64,000 nt of DNA from Mucor mucedo (Eukaryota; Mucoromycota; Mucoromycetes; Mucorales; Mucoraceae), in assembly GCF_025094135.1 (NCBI RefSeq), contig NW_026252425.1, positions 1 through 64,000 of the forward strand, in the 5' to 3' direction. The first letter of the stretch is position 1, and every line of letters starts with the position of its first letter. Shown one piece after another: positions 45,235 to 57,451 of the stretch. The position numbers and the translations under genes were made by a program. The notes under the pieces were generated by a model that had not been told where the DNA came from, did no database searches, and was given only the letters and a program-made list of their open reading frames with translations.

Positions 45235-45365
45235 GTCAGGGCAACAGGGTTGTCGAGGGCTACAGAGTTGTCGTAGGCAACATGGTTGTCGTAGGCAACA
45301 TGGTTGTCGGGCAACATGGTTGTCGTAGGCAACATGGTTGTCGGGCAACATGGTTGTCGTGGTCC
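45235..45365. repeat. GGCAACATGGTTGTC palindromic repeat
   Basis: Six or more units of GGCAACATGGTTGTC with CGTA or CG spacers. Each unit is nearly self-complementary (GGCAAC...GTTGTC), so the array can form several hairpins or a cruciform. Frames through it on both strands only translate the repeat. Confidence 0.85.
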
Positions 45366-47440
45366 TCTTTGGTTGGCTATGTAATTACTTATTTGGTCTT
45401 TTATAGTCATCTTTATCATTATATTTTTAGTATTCTTTAATCGTCATGGTTATCAAATATTGTCATAGTGATCGCTAATATCCATAGCTATGTTTTAATG
45501 TCATGGTAATTATGCTGTCATGATTATCTAGTTTTCTTGGTGACTTCTTATTTACTTAGTATCCTCGGGTGTCCTGTTGTCATAGTTCTTTTTGCTGCCA
45601 TAGATATCCCGGTTGTCTTGGATACGTTCTTATCTTTGATGTATTGTTGTCTATGTTATTGTGGTATCATTGATATCATTTTCTTTTAAGTTTTTTTTTT
45701 TATTGTTTCCTCTTCCTCGTTGTCTTAGTTACTTTCTTGACTGTGTATTCTTATTTTCTAATTATCAATTGTAATCTCGTTGTCTTGGTGATCATGGGGT
45801 TGTTTTGGTGATCATGGGGTTGTCTTGGTGATCATGGGGTTGTCTTGGTGAGGATAGTTGTCTAGGAGAGAATAGTTGTCTATGTCTGGATGGTTGTCTA
45901 GGGGTTGATCGTGGTCTTATTGAATAATCATAGTCATAGTGTCCAATATCGGTCGTAATGATTAATCATAGTCATGATTAATAACCATAGTCATGGTTAT
46001 TAATCATAGTCATGGTGTTCAATCATAGTCATGGTGATAACTGATCTTCATAGTGTTGTATTTGTCGTAATTGTCTAATTGTCGTAGTTATTTTTTTTTT
46101 GTTGGCATAGAAATCTAATTGACATATACATCCTGTTGTCATAGGTTTTTTTAGTTGATATGGTTATGTATTCATCATAGTTAACTAGTTGACATAGTTA
46201 TGTGGTTGTTATAGATATCTGGTAGTCATCGTTATCTTTGTATTCATAGTGATCTGTGTTGTCATATTGATAGCATTAGTCATAGTTATCTAGTTCTGAT
46301 ACATATTGAGTTGTTATAGTTATCTAGTTGTTATATTTGTCTCCTAGTCATAATTATCTGGTAGTCATAGTTAGCTGGTTGTCTAGGAGATCTTGTTGTC
46401 TTAGATATCATGATGTCCTGTATATGTTGTGACCTTATATATCATGTTACCTTACATATGCAGTTGTCATAGATATCTTCTTTTCTAGACTATCGTGTTG
46501 TCATATATATCTTGTTTTGCTACGTACCTGATTGTCCTAGTTAACTGGTTGTCTTTGTAACTGGTTGTCATAAATAACTTGGTACCGTGGTAATCTAGTT
46601 GTCTTAGATACATGGTTGCCTTGCATATCTTGCTCTCCTCCATTCCTGTTGTCTTGGCGATCTCCTTGTCTTACATATTCAGTTGTTTTAGATAACTTGT
46701 CGTCTTAGCTATTTGGTTGCCTCCGTAATATGTTGTCATAGGGATGTTGTTGTCATAAAAATTTGTTTGTCTAAGGTATTATTTTGTGTGAGTTACAGGT
46801 ATTCTGAGGTATATTGTCATTTTAGAAATCCTGTCGTCTTAGATATCCTATTCTCTTAGAAATGTTGTTATCATAGTTATTTAGTTTCCATACTTGTTTG
46901 GTTGTTCAAGATACTTTTTGTCATGGAAACACTATTGTCTTGTTGTCTTAAGTCTTATGTTATCCTGGATATCTTGTTGTCTTTTAATTGATGTTGTTGT
47001 CATAGATATCTTGTTGTTCTATTTACCTCGTTGCGTTAGATTTCTGTTTTCGTTGGTTTCCGTTGTCGTAGATATCCGTTGTCGTAGATATCCATTGTCG
47101 TAGATATCCGTTGTCGTAGGTATCTTGTGTCTTAGATATAATATTTGCTTAGATTTGTCGTTGCGTTAGATATCTGGATGTCTATATTTTCTCGTTGTCT
47201 TATGTTTCTGCTTGTCGTGGATATCATGTTGTCTGAGCGATTTCGTTGCCTTAGCCACATCGTTGCCTTGGATATTTCGTTACCTTAGTAACATTGTCGT
47301 CTTGGATATGTTGTTATCCCGTATGTCTTGCTGTCATAGATATCATATCATCTTCGTCATATTGTTGTCCAAGATATCTGGTCGCCTTAGATATCCTGTT
47401 GTCTTAGTTACTTGGTAAATTGAATTGTCCGTCGTCTTGG
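45366..47440. repeat. GTTGTC minisatellite, right block
   Basis: About 2 kb of degenerate 15-18 bp units: TTGTCATAG, TTGTCTTAGATATC, TTATCTAGTTGTC and similar. Subpatterns include four copies of TTGTCTTGGTGATCATGGGG near 45780, CATAGTCATG runs at 45950-46030 and GTCGTAGATATCCG runs near 47065. No gene is supported. Confidence 0.8.
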
Positions 47441-49856
47441 TAATTACCTTTTTCCTGAATACTAGGTTCTCTTGTCACCTTAATCGACCTGCATACGTTA
47501 TTGTATTTGCTTCTTGACGCTTTTAGATTTTATGTCGCTCTCAATATTCTGCTGGTATTTTATTTTTTTGGTCCTTGTCCATTTTCATTCCAAGTAACGT
47601 ATATGGGTTTTTCTTTAAAATCCATAACTATGTATGATATGTAGCATGACAGTTCTCCTTAATTGTGACCTGTACAATCTTTTAGGCTTGATAAAATTTT
47701 ATGACTTCAACATTTTTGTATGAATTATTTCATAACAAGACCTATCTGGCCTTTTGTTTACATATTGTAAACGATTCTGAATATATCTGCACTGCTCCCA
47801 TGACGTTATAAATTCATTCAGACTTTTAATATTTTTTTTTGTATATATTTACGTAAAACATTTATTTTGTTTTCCTTTCTTTCTGCCAGTGCGCCATGTT
47901 TAGACGGTTAGTTCTTAACAGTTATGAAGATTAATAGCATGTCATGGGAGAGCGATTTATCAAGGTCCCATCATATAAACGTCACTAAGAAACTATTATT
48001 TTATGATATTATATTTTTTTTCTTGATTTCAATAAAGTGTTTAGTCCCACAATGCGTCAATTAGTGTTTTTCTTACATGGCGTGTAGTTGACATACTCTC
48101 CATCGTAATCTAAATCCATTCGGCTTCTCCTTCATTTTCGGATGTGGTCGTAACAAACTAATTTTAGTTCCTTTTCGTCTCTTTAATCAATCTGTCTATT
48201 CTTTGAGAATATTGATGGAATAACAATAAATCCCACATAAAAAGACGCTTGGAAATACCAGACGTTCTTCGGCATGTCTCATTTCATTTATACGTCCGAT
48301 AAAAACCTTATCTCGTTCTCAGTAATTACTCCATATAGACTTTATGACGATTGTATGATGATTGTAAACTCGTTGGACTTGGTATAATGCTTCTCTGGCG
48401 TACGCCGAAATTATTTCAAAAACGTTGATGAACAAGATCCTTTGATAGAATATGTATCTTCCACTAATTGTTACATTGGCTTCGGACGTTTGGCACTTTT
48501 TTTAATGTTGTTTAATCCTTACTATATTTGCTAGGACATTGCCCCATCATGTGCTACAAGGATTAAACAGATCCTTAATTCTGTGGTCACATATCTTTTC
48601 TTATATTTCGCACGAGAATATACGACCTTATAGTTTTTACTTGATTATTTTGTCCTTTACTTGATTATTTTGTTGATTGACTTTTTTTGTTGCTTAAACA
48701 GCTTGTGGTGACGTGTTTTGGCGTAGTTAGAGTATTACGATGTTTTCATAAGCTTTTTAAGTTCTTTTCAACATCTAAGAAAGACTTTTCTGTCTTTCCA
48801 TAAAATATTTTCCTTCTGGCAATCTCTTTCTGATTGATACCACACTTTAGTTTCTTGCTTTCAAACTCTTGCGAGAAGTGCATAAAATGTTGTTTTAATT
48901 ACTTCTGTTTTTGTGGTCCTTTAAATGTGTCTTAAAAACAATATCTTGTGATATTTTCATTTTTTACTTACTCATGGACAGATTTAGTTCAATACGGATT
49001 AATTTCATTACCTACTGATTTTGCTCGCGGTGTACGTAGTTTTTAACTTAATCTGAAAGTATTTCAATCTGCCTTCCATTCTGGTTTTTTTGCAAAGGGT
49101 CATTACTTACCTATTGTTTTGTTTTTTTTGACATGTCGGTACTTTTTTCTCAGTCGTCGATCAATCTTTCTTCTACTTCGTACAAACAGGGGCGGGACAC
49201 TGCAAAAAAATTTCTATCACTAGCGACCTACTAAGAAGTTCTTTAAATAAACTGTCAGATATTTTATGTTTCCTGTCCATCGTTACTGTAGCTATTGTAA
49301 GCTGATCCGAAGATCTTTGTGTTTGGTTAAAATATGCCCAAAAATTGTTAAAAAGAGTCATGCTGTTATTCATGCTTTGGGAGTTATTACTTTCTTACGC
49401 GTGGTCATTCCATAAATACACTCTAAGTAGATTTTTGGCGTATAAATAATCGCCTTGTCCTTTTGATGATTTCTTATTACCGCTAATGTTGTACGTGACT
49501 TCAATTTACTTAGAAATAAATTCGTAATAAATCGCTACATTTTAGCCATTTATTACCACCAGTTGACATATAAACAAACTATCGTCCTTTCTACTTTTTT
49601 TTAATTGATTTTACGCTCAAAGATAATTATTCTAGATCTAAAAAATTATTTCCCAGGTCCTTAGAATTTTTTTTCAACTTCTGGGAAATATTTTTCTGCT
49701 TTTGTTTAATTGTCCTTTTTTTTTTATTTATTTTATAGCGTGTTTGGTTCATTACTGTGTCAGTTCATGTTCTGCCTATCTGGTATGTATTTGACAGAGT
49801 CTTTGGAAAAAGACAAAAGTATTTAAATCTGCAAAAATTTGCTGTGTTGTTAAAAA
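47441..49856. repeat. Decayed 0.92 kb satellite
   Basis: Markers near 48679 and 49592 (913 bp apart) identify satellite units. The part before about 48650 is more diverged, with an earlier CAGACTTTTAATATTTTTTTTTG-like block near 47820. No open frame is recognisable. Confidence 0.6.
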
Positions 49857-51678
49857 TTTCCATCAACTACTGACTATTCGTCTTTTTAGTAAATTCATTG
49901 CTCCCTTTGTGTCATTGCCGATTCATTTCTATATTTTAATTAAAGCTGCCCTACCAAGTACTACTACCGTCACAGATATTCCCCTAACACTTGATATCGT
50001 TAATCAAAGATTTGTACGTGATTTTTAATTATTATTATAACAATTTTAGACTTACTTCATAAACAATGACTGTTTGGTGTTCATATTTTGTTTCAACACG
50101 AGCTAGTCAATTATGAAACTGTTACAAGTACTACTTGTTTAAGCATATGGGATAATTAATAGGTATTCTGGAACATCGACATTTTTGCTAATTTCTGTTG
50201 TTTTCTGATAAATAATTGTTTTCTGTTCGTAATGTTTCGTAGATAAATACTCGATATAAAGCTAGAACTGTTACAACAAGGCTTATTACTGTGTCCGTCA
50301 AACGTTTAGCGTAGTTGACCCAAGTATTTTCGGGCTTATATGTCCGAATGTAATGTGTCTTACCTTCTTTATGGTAGAGAATTTTTTTACAATTTAATTA
50401 GACTGCCCAGCCTCTTAGCATATAATTAAAACTATTCCTACGTCTTTATAAATTTTTTGGGACTTCCGAGAAATATTTTTTTGCCTTTATGTGAATTATA
50501 CTTTTACTAAAGTATCTTTTGGCTGGTGACGATTAGTTGGTGTTTTGTTCTCATACTTGCTCCATGAACCTACAATTTTTTCCTAAACCTGTCTAAATTG
50601 CGTCAGTCCTTTAGAAGTGTCCGAGAAAATATTATTTGGTTATATTGTCGGGTTTTTTATGTATTTAAAAAATTGTAAAGGTACATACGGTGTCATTTCC
50701 GTTGATGTTTACCTCATATGCAGTGGAGATATCTCGTTTATCATGCTAAAACTATTCAAATTATTTATCAGTACTGGTTCTTGGCTAAAAAATTATTTAC
50801 CATACCGATCGGCGATACGTTTAATAACTTCCTCCGTACTCGCTAGTATTTAAGCAGGTCTTCCCATTTTCCATCCAAAAAAATATGAAAGTACCATGTT
50901 AATTAGAAGTTACTCCTAATTATAATATATTTTATACACTGCATCTCTTGATTCTTGGTAATTTATTCCATTAACTTGTTAGTTATGTCGTCAAAACTGA
51001 TTATATCATTTTGGTACGAGCTTTGGCTATTTTCGTGGAAAAATGTCAAATTTCATTCGGTGAACAACTCTGTTTGTGGAAGCAAATATTCTTCTGTCTG
51101 TTTTGTCCGCCTTTTCGCTCTTGACATTCGCCGATTGTATATTAATGAGATATCATAACAAGCTAACTATCTTACGAAATTTGATAAAGATCCCCAAAAT
51201 AGGGTCATCGATTCGAATATTCCGGTATCAACCAGATAATTACGCTCCTAATAGTGAAAGATACAATCTCATCCTTCACCCCAATGTTTACCATGCGGAT
51301 AATTTAGCGCTCATCAACTAGAAGTTGTTTATTAATTCCTATAATCTTATATAGAAAAACCCGTCCATGCTCTCAAAGATTAGTGTCGATTATCTTTCGA
51401 ACCGGATTCTTTCATCTTGGTAACCGTATATCTAAAACATGAGTCTAACATGAGACTCTATTCATCTAACTTCAGACCCATAAAAATCATAAAACCGAAC
51501 AAACAACTTTGCCCTAGAAATATACTATTAGCAAGACACGGAAGTATTCAATATAACTTTATGTAGTTCCAATTTTCATCCCGGGTTGCTATCTTTGGTG
51601 ATGCTGGGCCTGCATAGGGAAGACTGGTTTAATGCACCAAGTGTATGTCACTAAAACATAAATAAGTCAATGAGATCA

Positions 51679-52752
51679 CCGTTCTTCGGACAAGAATAAA
51701 ACAATTAAAAAGGGCTCGTTTTTTTACGTATGATGCCGTTCGTGCATTTATCGATCACTATTTCGTACGGGGTTGCTCTGCGGCTTTCTTCTTCTGCCGC
51801 CCCTGCGTGTATGGCTTCTTCTTCTGCGGCTTCTGTTGCGGCTCCTCCTGCTCCTCTGCCAGCAGCTACTCCTGCGGCTTCCTTTGTGGCTGCTTCTCCT
51901 TGGGCTTCTCCTGCGGCTACCCTTGCGGCTTCTCCTGTGGCTTCTCCTGTGGCTCAAGGTACGGCTCCTCCTGCGGCTACTCCCACGCCGTTTTCTGCAG
52001 CTCGCGTTGTGGCGGCTTTCCCTGCGGCTTCACCTGCGGCTCCCTTCGTGGCGGCCCCTCCCCCTGACTTTTTCGCCCGGCAGTATGAAGGTAAGTTTGT
52101 CACCATGGTAATGGTTATTCGATAAATGTAACCTGCATCGAATGTTGTCTCTCTCTCTAGTTGGTGATCGTTTTCGACCTTTTCCTAGTGATATTTTACA
52201 CGCAATCGCCACCACCACAAATGCCATTCGATTGCCCTTTGCTCGTGTTGCTAGAGGGCAGTTGGAGTTGAATACGGTCGTAAGGGAGATTCTTTTCGTA
52301 CAAGGAAACATGGCCGCATCACAGTTTCGAAACCTTCTTCTGGCTTTGATCCTTTTTTTAATGAATGATGGGGTGCTCACTGTGGGCCAACATGCTTGTA
52401 AGTTGCTGAATGATGTTTTCAAAATCACCTTAACTTATCTATCTTTATCAAACAAAAATGTAGTACTTCACTCACCCAACCCAACACGTTCTGAGTTAGA
52501 ATCAATCCGACTCGCGTTGAAACTTCGAGCCTTTATTGCTCCGATTGTAGAGGACGCAGGTCTTACCGCTTTGTTGTTGGTGGACTTGTTCCCTCCATCC
52601 AAATTACAACGGCCAAGAGCAGCAGTCCTTGCGGACTATAAAATGTTTTTGCAGGTTTAAACCTGCGTGAGTTATTCCAAAATCAACGGGTGCCTTCAGT
52701 TCTAGCTTTCGGTGTCGAAACACTGTGGGACTTCGACAATCAATTTTTTTAA
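51679..52752 (+). pseudogene. Ala-rich spliced gene, copy 2 (broken)
   Basis: The same gene as 15388-16357. Exon 1 carries an N-terminal stretch (RARFFTYDAVRAFIDHYF) then, after a one-base shift in CTTTCTTCTTC near 51785, a longer Ala/Pro/Ser-rich linker of about 95 residues. The intron is 52091-52160 (GTAAGTTTG...TCTCTAG). Exon 2 is open through VGDRFRPFPSDILHA, MAASQFRNLLLALILFLMND, DVFKITLTYL, TRSELESIR and LLLVDLFPPSKL to a stop at 52658. A shift just before that stop, relative to copy 1, cuts off the tail VLAFGVETLWDF, which can be read up to 52752. Copy 1's ATG is ATC here, so the start is unknown. Confidence 0.6.
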
Positions 52753-52883
52753 AACAAAAGTAAAACATTTTTTTTTGTTGACGACATTCATAGTACAGAG
52801 AGTGAGAGAGTGAGTGACAATGAGAAAGATCTTGAACTAGGTACCAGATTCTCTAACCTGAAAACCGATTGTTTTGAAGACAG

Positions 52884-53292
52884 TGTTGTGTTTATAGGAA
52901 AGTAAAATTATAACGCAGTATATAAGTAATATGAGCCTGTTTTTAAGATTGACTTTATTATGAAATAAAATGAACAAGTATTTATATAAAAATCACTATC
53001 TGCTGTGCCACTATCTTTAGTGTATCTTTGAAGTTGTTATCATTTTCCCAGTGTATATCCTGTTAGCTTTAACTGCTTATTTTGTAGATATGTTACACTT
53101 GGAATTACTGTCATCTTAGACACATTGTCCTTCCATAACTTTAGTAAGCCTTAGTCACTGTGTTCTTGTAACCTTGTGATATGATAGTACTAACTATCTA
53201 TATTGGGTAATTGATTCCATCATCATTCTTAATGTATTGATGTCATAGATATGGATTTATTTAATGTAGCAACAATATAGCAGATTACCACA
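52884..53292 (+). mobile_element. Solo LTR in segment copy 2 (TSD GACAG/CACAG)
   Basis: Counterpart of the LTR at 16474-16880, 409 bp, TGTTGTGTTT to GATTACCACA. The flanks are GACAG on the left and CACAG on the right; comparison with copy 1 gives CACAG as the original duplication. A TATA box (TATTTATATAAAA) lies near 52978. Confidence 0.82.
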
Positions 53293-53515
53293 CACAGAAT
53301 CTCTGACCTGATAAGGGAATTGTTATTTTCACCCCTTCTTTTCTTATTTTTACCCCCTCGATTTGTTCTGGTCTTTTTTGACCTATAGAACTGCGTATTT
53401 GATTTCATTTATATTTTGACATTTCGGCGGGACTGCTCTGTCAAAGCATTAATAAATTGTACCTTTTTACTTTCATCCCAATCCCGTTACGTTTGTTTTA
53501 ACTTTTATTGTTTTA

Positions 53516-55029
53516 ATGTCTTTATCAAACGGAAACACCTCTTACCCTTCTGACGATGATTTGCAGGAGCCCCTTCCCTTTCGAACCAGAAGAAATTTTG
53601 AAAGCGTCTACGAAGTAGATGATTTTAACGATGATCACGACAATGATCTCAACGAAAAACTCGAGGGCGAAACCTTCGTCGTTTTGTCTACTTCTGCCCC
53701 ATCTCAACTTGAGTTTAGCTCTTGCGAAACTCTCGAAAAGAATGTGATCGATCACTGCAAGAACAACGGCTACCTTGTTTCTTTGGGCCGTTCTCGTTAC
53801 TACCCCGATCGTCGACTTAAGTCTTTGGATTTCAAGTGCGATCGCAATGAAAAAAACAGCAGTAAGTCCACGGGTAAAATACTTTCGAAGACAGGACGCA
53901 ACGAATGCCCTTTCAAGTGGGTGGTCGGTTCCAGTGGGGGAAAAGATCAGGGTGTTTATACTGCAAAATTCACCCTGCACTTAAACCATTCTGGACATAA
54001 TCATGAGTCTGCTAATTTTCTCGCTGGTCATTCCACTGCATGCTCGATTGGAGAGAATCACATGAAGGTAATCAAGGATATGACGATTGCTAATAGCTCA
54101 CCTCAAGATATTTTGATTTACGTTCGCTAAAACGTCCCTGGTAATTACTTTAGACCTATTACACTTCACAATGCCAGACAGAAGATTCGTGAAGAGTATT
54201 TAGATTGTCGCTCTCCTTTGAAAGCTCTCTTGAATCAGTTCTCTGAAGCCGACTCTGGAATTATTTACGCGTACAACTCGAATGAGGAGTTACCATCAAA
54301 AACCTTTTTTTGCGCACTCTCATTCCTTGGAAATGGTTGAACGTTTTCCTCAAGTGCTTTTGATGGACTGCACTTATAAAACCAACAAATTTGGTATGGC
54401 ATTCTTGTACGTTGTTCGCATGGATTGCTTCAATAAGACATTTTTTGTGTGCGGTGTTTTTTTAAAACACGAAACCCGAGCCAATTATAAATGGGCGGTT
54501 TCAACGTTACGTATGAAGTGGGTTTTGGTGCTATTTAGAGGAGTTCGATACTAGCATTATTGCTATTGACCGTGATTTGCCATTAAAAGGTGCTTTAGAG
54601 ACAATTTTTGAATCCGGCATAATTCTTATCTGCCGTTGGCATATCATCAAGAACGTGTTGACGAAATACAAAAAATATGTTTTAAACAGATATTGACTGG
54701 AATACGTTTATGGTCAGATGGAATAGCTGTATGAACAGTTTCAATGAAGAAGAACGGGAGCGAAACGTGAGTGTCCTGAGAGATAATTGCGGGTTGAACG
54801 CACGATACTTCCCACTGTTTGCGTATCGTGAGTCAACATGGGTGCCGTTGAAAGAACATTTTGCCAACCCTGGGATCCATAAGCACCTTACCTTGGCACC
54901 ATCAATACATCCAGAGTTGACGGTGCTCATAAGAAGTTGAAACGAAGACTGATGGTGTCTTTCAGTCATTTACACAAGGCTGCTAATTTGGTGAAGAGCA
55001 CTATTACAAATCAATTACTTCTGATTTGA
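53516..55029 (+). pseudogene. MULE-type transposase, copy 2 (broken)
   Basis: The first 204 codons are open (53516-54130): an acidic N-terminus, then a zinc-binding region with CPFKWVVGSS and LHLNHSGHNHES. A TAA at 54128-54130 replaces the Gln of copy 1. The MULE core follows in shifted frames, with MDCTYKTNKFGMAF (first Asp kept), IAIDRDLPLKGAL, CRWHI and TSRVDGAHKKLK. The third acidic residue is again Asp, so that change predates the duplication. Further shifts lie near 54310, 54515 and 54680. It ends at the same place as copy 1 (TNQLLLI, stop at 55027-55029). The broken sites differ from those of copy 1, so both decayed independently. Confidence 0.8.
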
Positions 55030-55666
55030 GAAAAGAAATATCAAGTATATTTAAAAAAACAATGGTACCGTTGCTGTCTGCCATTTTGCCTGTTGACACC
55101 ATTATCTTTTGGGTTCATATATCTGATTGTCTTGTATCGGATCGGCTTTATATGATATACTTTTTTTAACAACTTAAATACTCAGCAAAGACGAGTCTTA
55201 AACTTTTAAAAATATTTCCACATCTTTATAAACTGTTTTCGACTTTTGAAAAATATTTTTTATCCTTTTCTTGTAATGCATTTTTTCTAATAGCTTTCGG
55301 CTTCGGACAAAATTAATTTTTTTTTCTATAAATTTTGATAGCAGTGTAAGAGATAGTTTTTTTAGCTATCTGTAGAATGTAGGATACTTAAAAGTGTGTT
55401 AGGAAAATAATATTTGTTGATATTGTTATTTTCTTGGTTTTATAGTGAGGAATTATCTTGAATACGTCATCGATTAATTTTCCCTTTGCTGGATCCGTAT
55501 TTCAAGTATATTTCACTTCTTTCCATGTTCCAGAAATGTACGATTGTCGGCTTTTTGGGTTTGTATTGTGTTACCACTACTTTGTCAATTCCTGATTACC
55601 CTTTCGAATATATGAATATATACTTGGAATGCACAGCTTTAAATATGTATCGTACTGCTTAGTAAA

Positions 55667-56080
55667 TGTTGTGTTTTAAGGAAAAGTAAAATTATAAAAA
55701 GACTATCGGAGTAGTTTGAGACTGATTATAAGATTGTCTTTTAATAATAAATGAAATGTACCAGTATTTATATAAAAGACTGTCTTCTGTGTTCATATCT
55801 CTAGTGCTATCTTGAAGTTATGATAGATTAACCATAAATGTATACAATTATTACATAGTGACTAATTTAGTCTTGTTCCAATATATGTTAAGTCTTCTTA
55901 ACTCTCTTTGCTTTAAACTAAATTTTAAACATTTCTTAGACGTACTAAGTAAGACTTGTGATGTAACATCCTTATAGTTCATACTGTGACATTTATTGTA
56001 AAGCTTATATCACAAATGTTATCAGCATGGATAAACTTTTGTTAGCTCTAATATGGCTATATCCTTGCTAGGTCACCACA
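55667..56080 (+). mobile_element. Divergent solo LTR specific to segment copy 2
   Basis: It begins TGTTGTGTTTTAAGG and ends GGTCACCACA, with TTTATATAAAAGACTGTCTTCTG inside, so it belongs to the same LTR family but is more diverged. Copy 1 has about 345 bp of other sequence at this place (19563-19905). The flanks (GTAAA, CACTC) do not match, so the insertion came with a deletion or was rearranged later. Confidence 0.68.
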
Positions 56081-56854
56081 CACTCCTCTGTTACTGTAAT
56101 CATGTTTATTTGTTCACATTTCTGTATTCAAGATCTTATCTATTTTTTTTCTTTCAATTAAACGTTTTCTACTCTCATCCATTTTATATGTATTAATACT
56201 TATAGATATATAATGTCTGTTTCTTTCGTCCTCCCCATAATAATTATTCTGTTCTGCTCTTGCCTCGATCCACTCCTCACAGGCCCGCTAATTGAACGAG
56301 TTATCATGATTAGTTTTGTTTATAGCTCTGTTAAATACGCCAATACTGGAACCAGTCTCCAAAGCAATGATACCATTAGAGCAGCATTCGACTAAACAAA
56401 AATATGGTGGACTCAGAATGGGTTACATGTTTTGAATAAAAATGTTTCTGTGAAGGTTAAGGAAAAAAAGGGTTTAACATCTTATAAGAGTGATAATATC
56501 TTATATATTTCCTATGAAGCGCTGTTAACCGGATCCATAACTTAATAATAACAAAAAACTGAAAAACAAAAATGTTTGGAAAGTCTCCCTGTGAATCAGT
56601 ATGTGATGTCATTTCACAAAATACGAAAACCTTAAACGGTTACGATACTTTTGAGGTCACTGTATATCCGTTTTTGAAATTCAGCGTACGTTTAAGGATG
56701 TTCTGATATGGTTTGCGACTTAGCTTATATGTGCAATTAGCTCAGATAATCCCCATACAAGTTTAGAATGCTTGAACCATTTCGGAACCGTTTCTAATTT
56801 CTTATAATGTATTTTGGTCATTAGTTTAATGTAATCAGGGAACCCTTAAGTATC

Positions 56855-57065
56855 GGATCTGTAGGGATAATGGACCAGAATTATCTGAATTATCGCATAA
56901 TAACGGATAACGGACCGGAGTACCTTAAAGTCAACGGATTTTCAGGGATAACGGACCGGAGTACCCTAATGTCAACGGATTTTGAGGGATAACGGACCAG
57001 AGTACGCAAACTTATGGGATTTTGACGGATAACGGACGGGAATTCTCAGATTTTTATGATTTAGA
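56855..57065. repeat. ~48-bp minisatellite, copy 2
   Basis: Four to five units with GGATAACGGACCGGAGTACC and GTCAACGGATTTT, matching 20695-20940. The sequence after about 57065 no longer matches copy 1, where a Harbinger element is inserted. Confidence 0.8.
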
Positions 57066-57451
57066 CGGATAACAAACTGGAGTTACCAAAATATAGCCCC
57101 AATAAACAAGCGAAACTTAACAGAATATACTATACAACAAGGAACGACATACAATTTTATTTTCAAGGCGTAGTCTACAATTGTAGACAAATAAATGTAG
57201 GGTGGACTTCGGAAACTCTCGCTCGATAATTGTCCACATCCGGTACTTTAGAGTATGCTTATTAAAGTTACCGAATGATCACAATCAAGTACGCGAATCT
57301 GGTATGAGACGGACTCGGGGATTATGGCGAGGAGTAGCAACAATTGGTTACAACACTCGAATAAAGTAAATCAACAATGATGAAATACATAATTTTATTA
57401 ACCAAAGAATGTGTAAATATAAAAGATAAAATAAAAAAAGCTACAGGAGTC
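57066..57451. other. No gene seen
   Basis: A non-repetitive stretch between the minisatellite and the third A locus. It would contain the 3' flank of the A gene. No feature recognised. Confidence 0.4.

Larger units (their letters stand above)
49857..57065 (+). repeat. Segmental duplication, copy 2
   Basis: Aligns with 13573-20945 in the same orientation. It keeps the satellite unit, the block seen at 905-2510, the Ala-rich gene, the solo LTR, the MULE transposase and the terminal 48-bp minisatellite. It lacks the ~320 bp present at 18655-18970 in copy 1 and carries an LTR at 55667-56080 in place of copy 1's 19563-19905. Unlike copy 1 it is not preceded by an inverted LTR. Confidence 0.85.

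Noticed and set aside
45216..45419. Minus-strand Pro/Thr/His-rich frame
   Set aside because: A translation of the palindromic GGCAACATGGTTGTC repeat.
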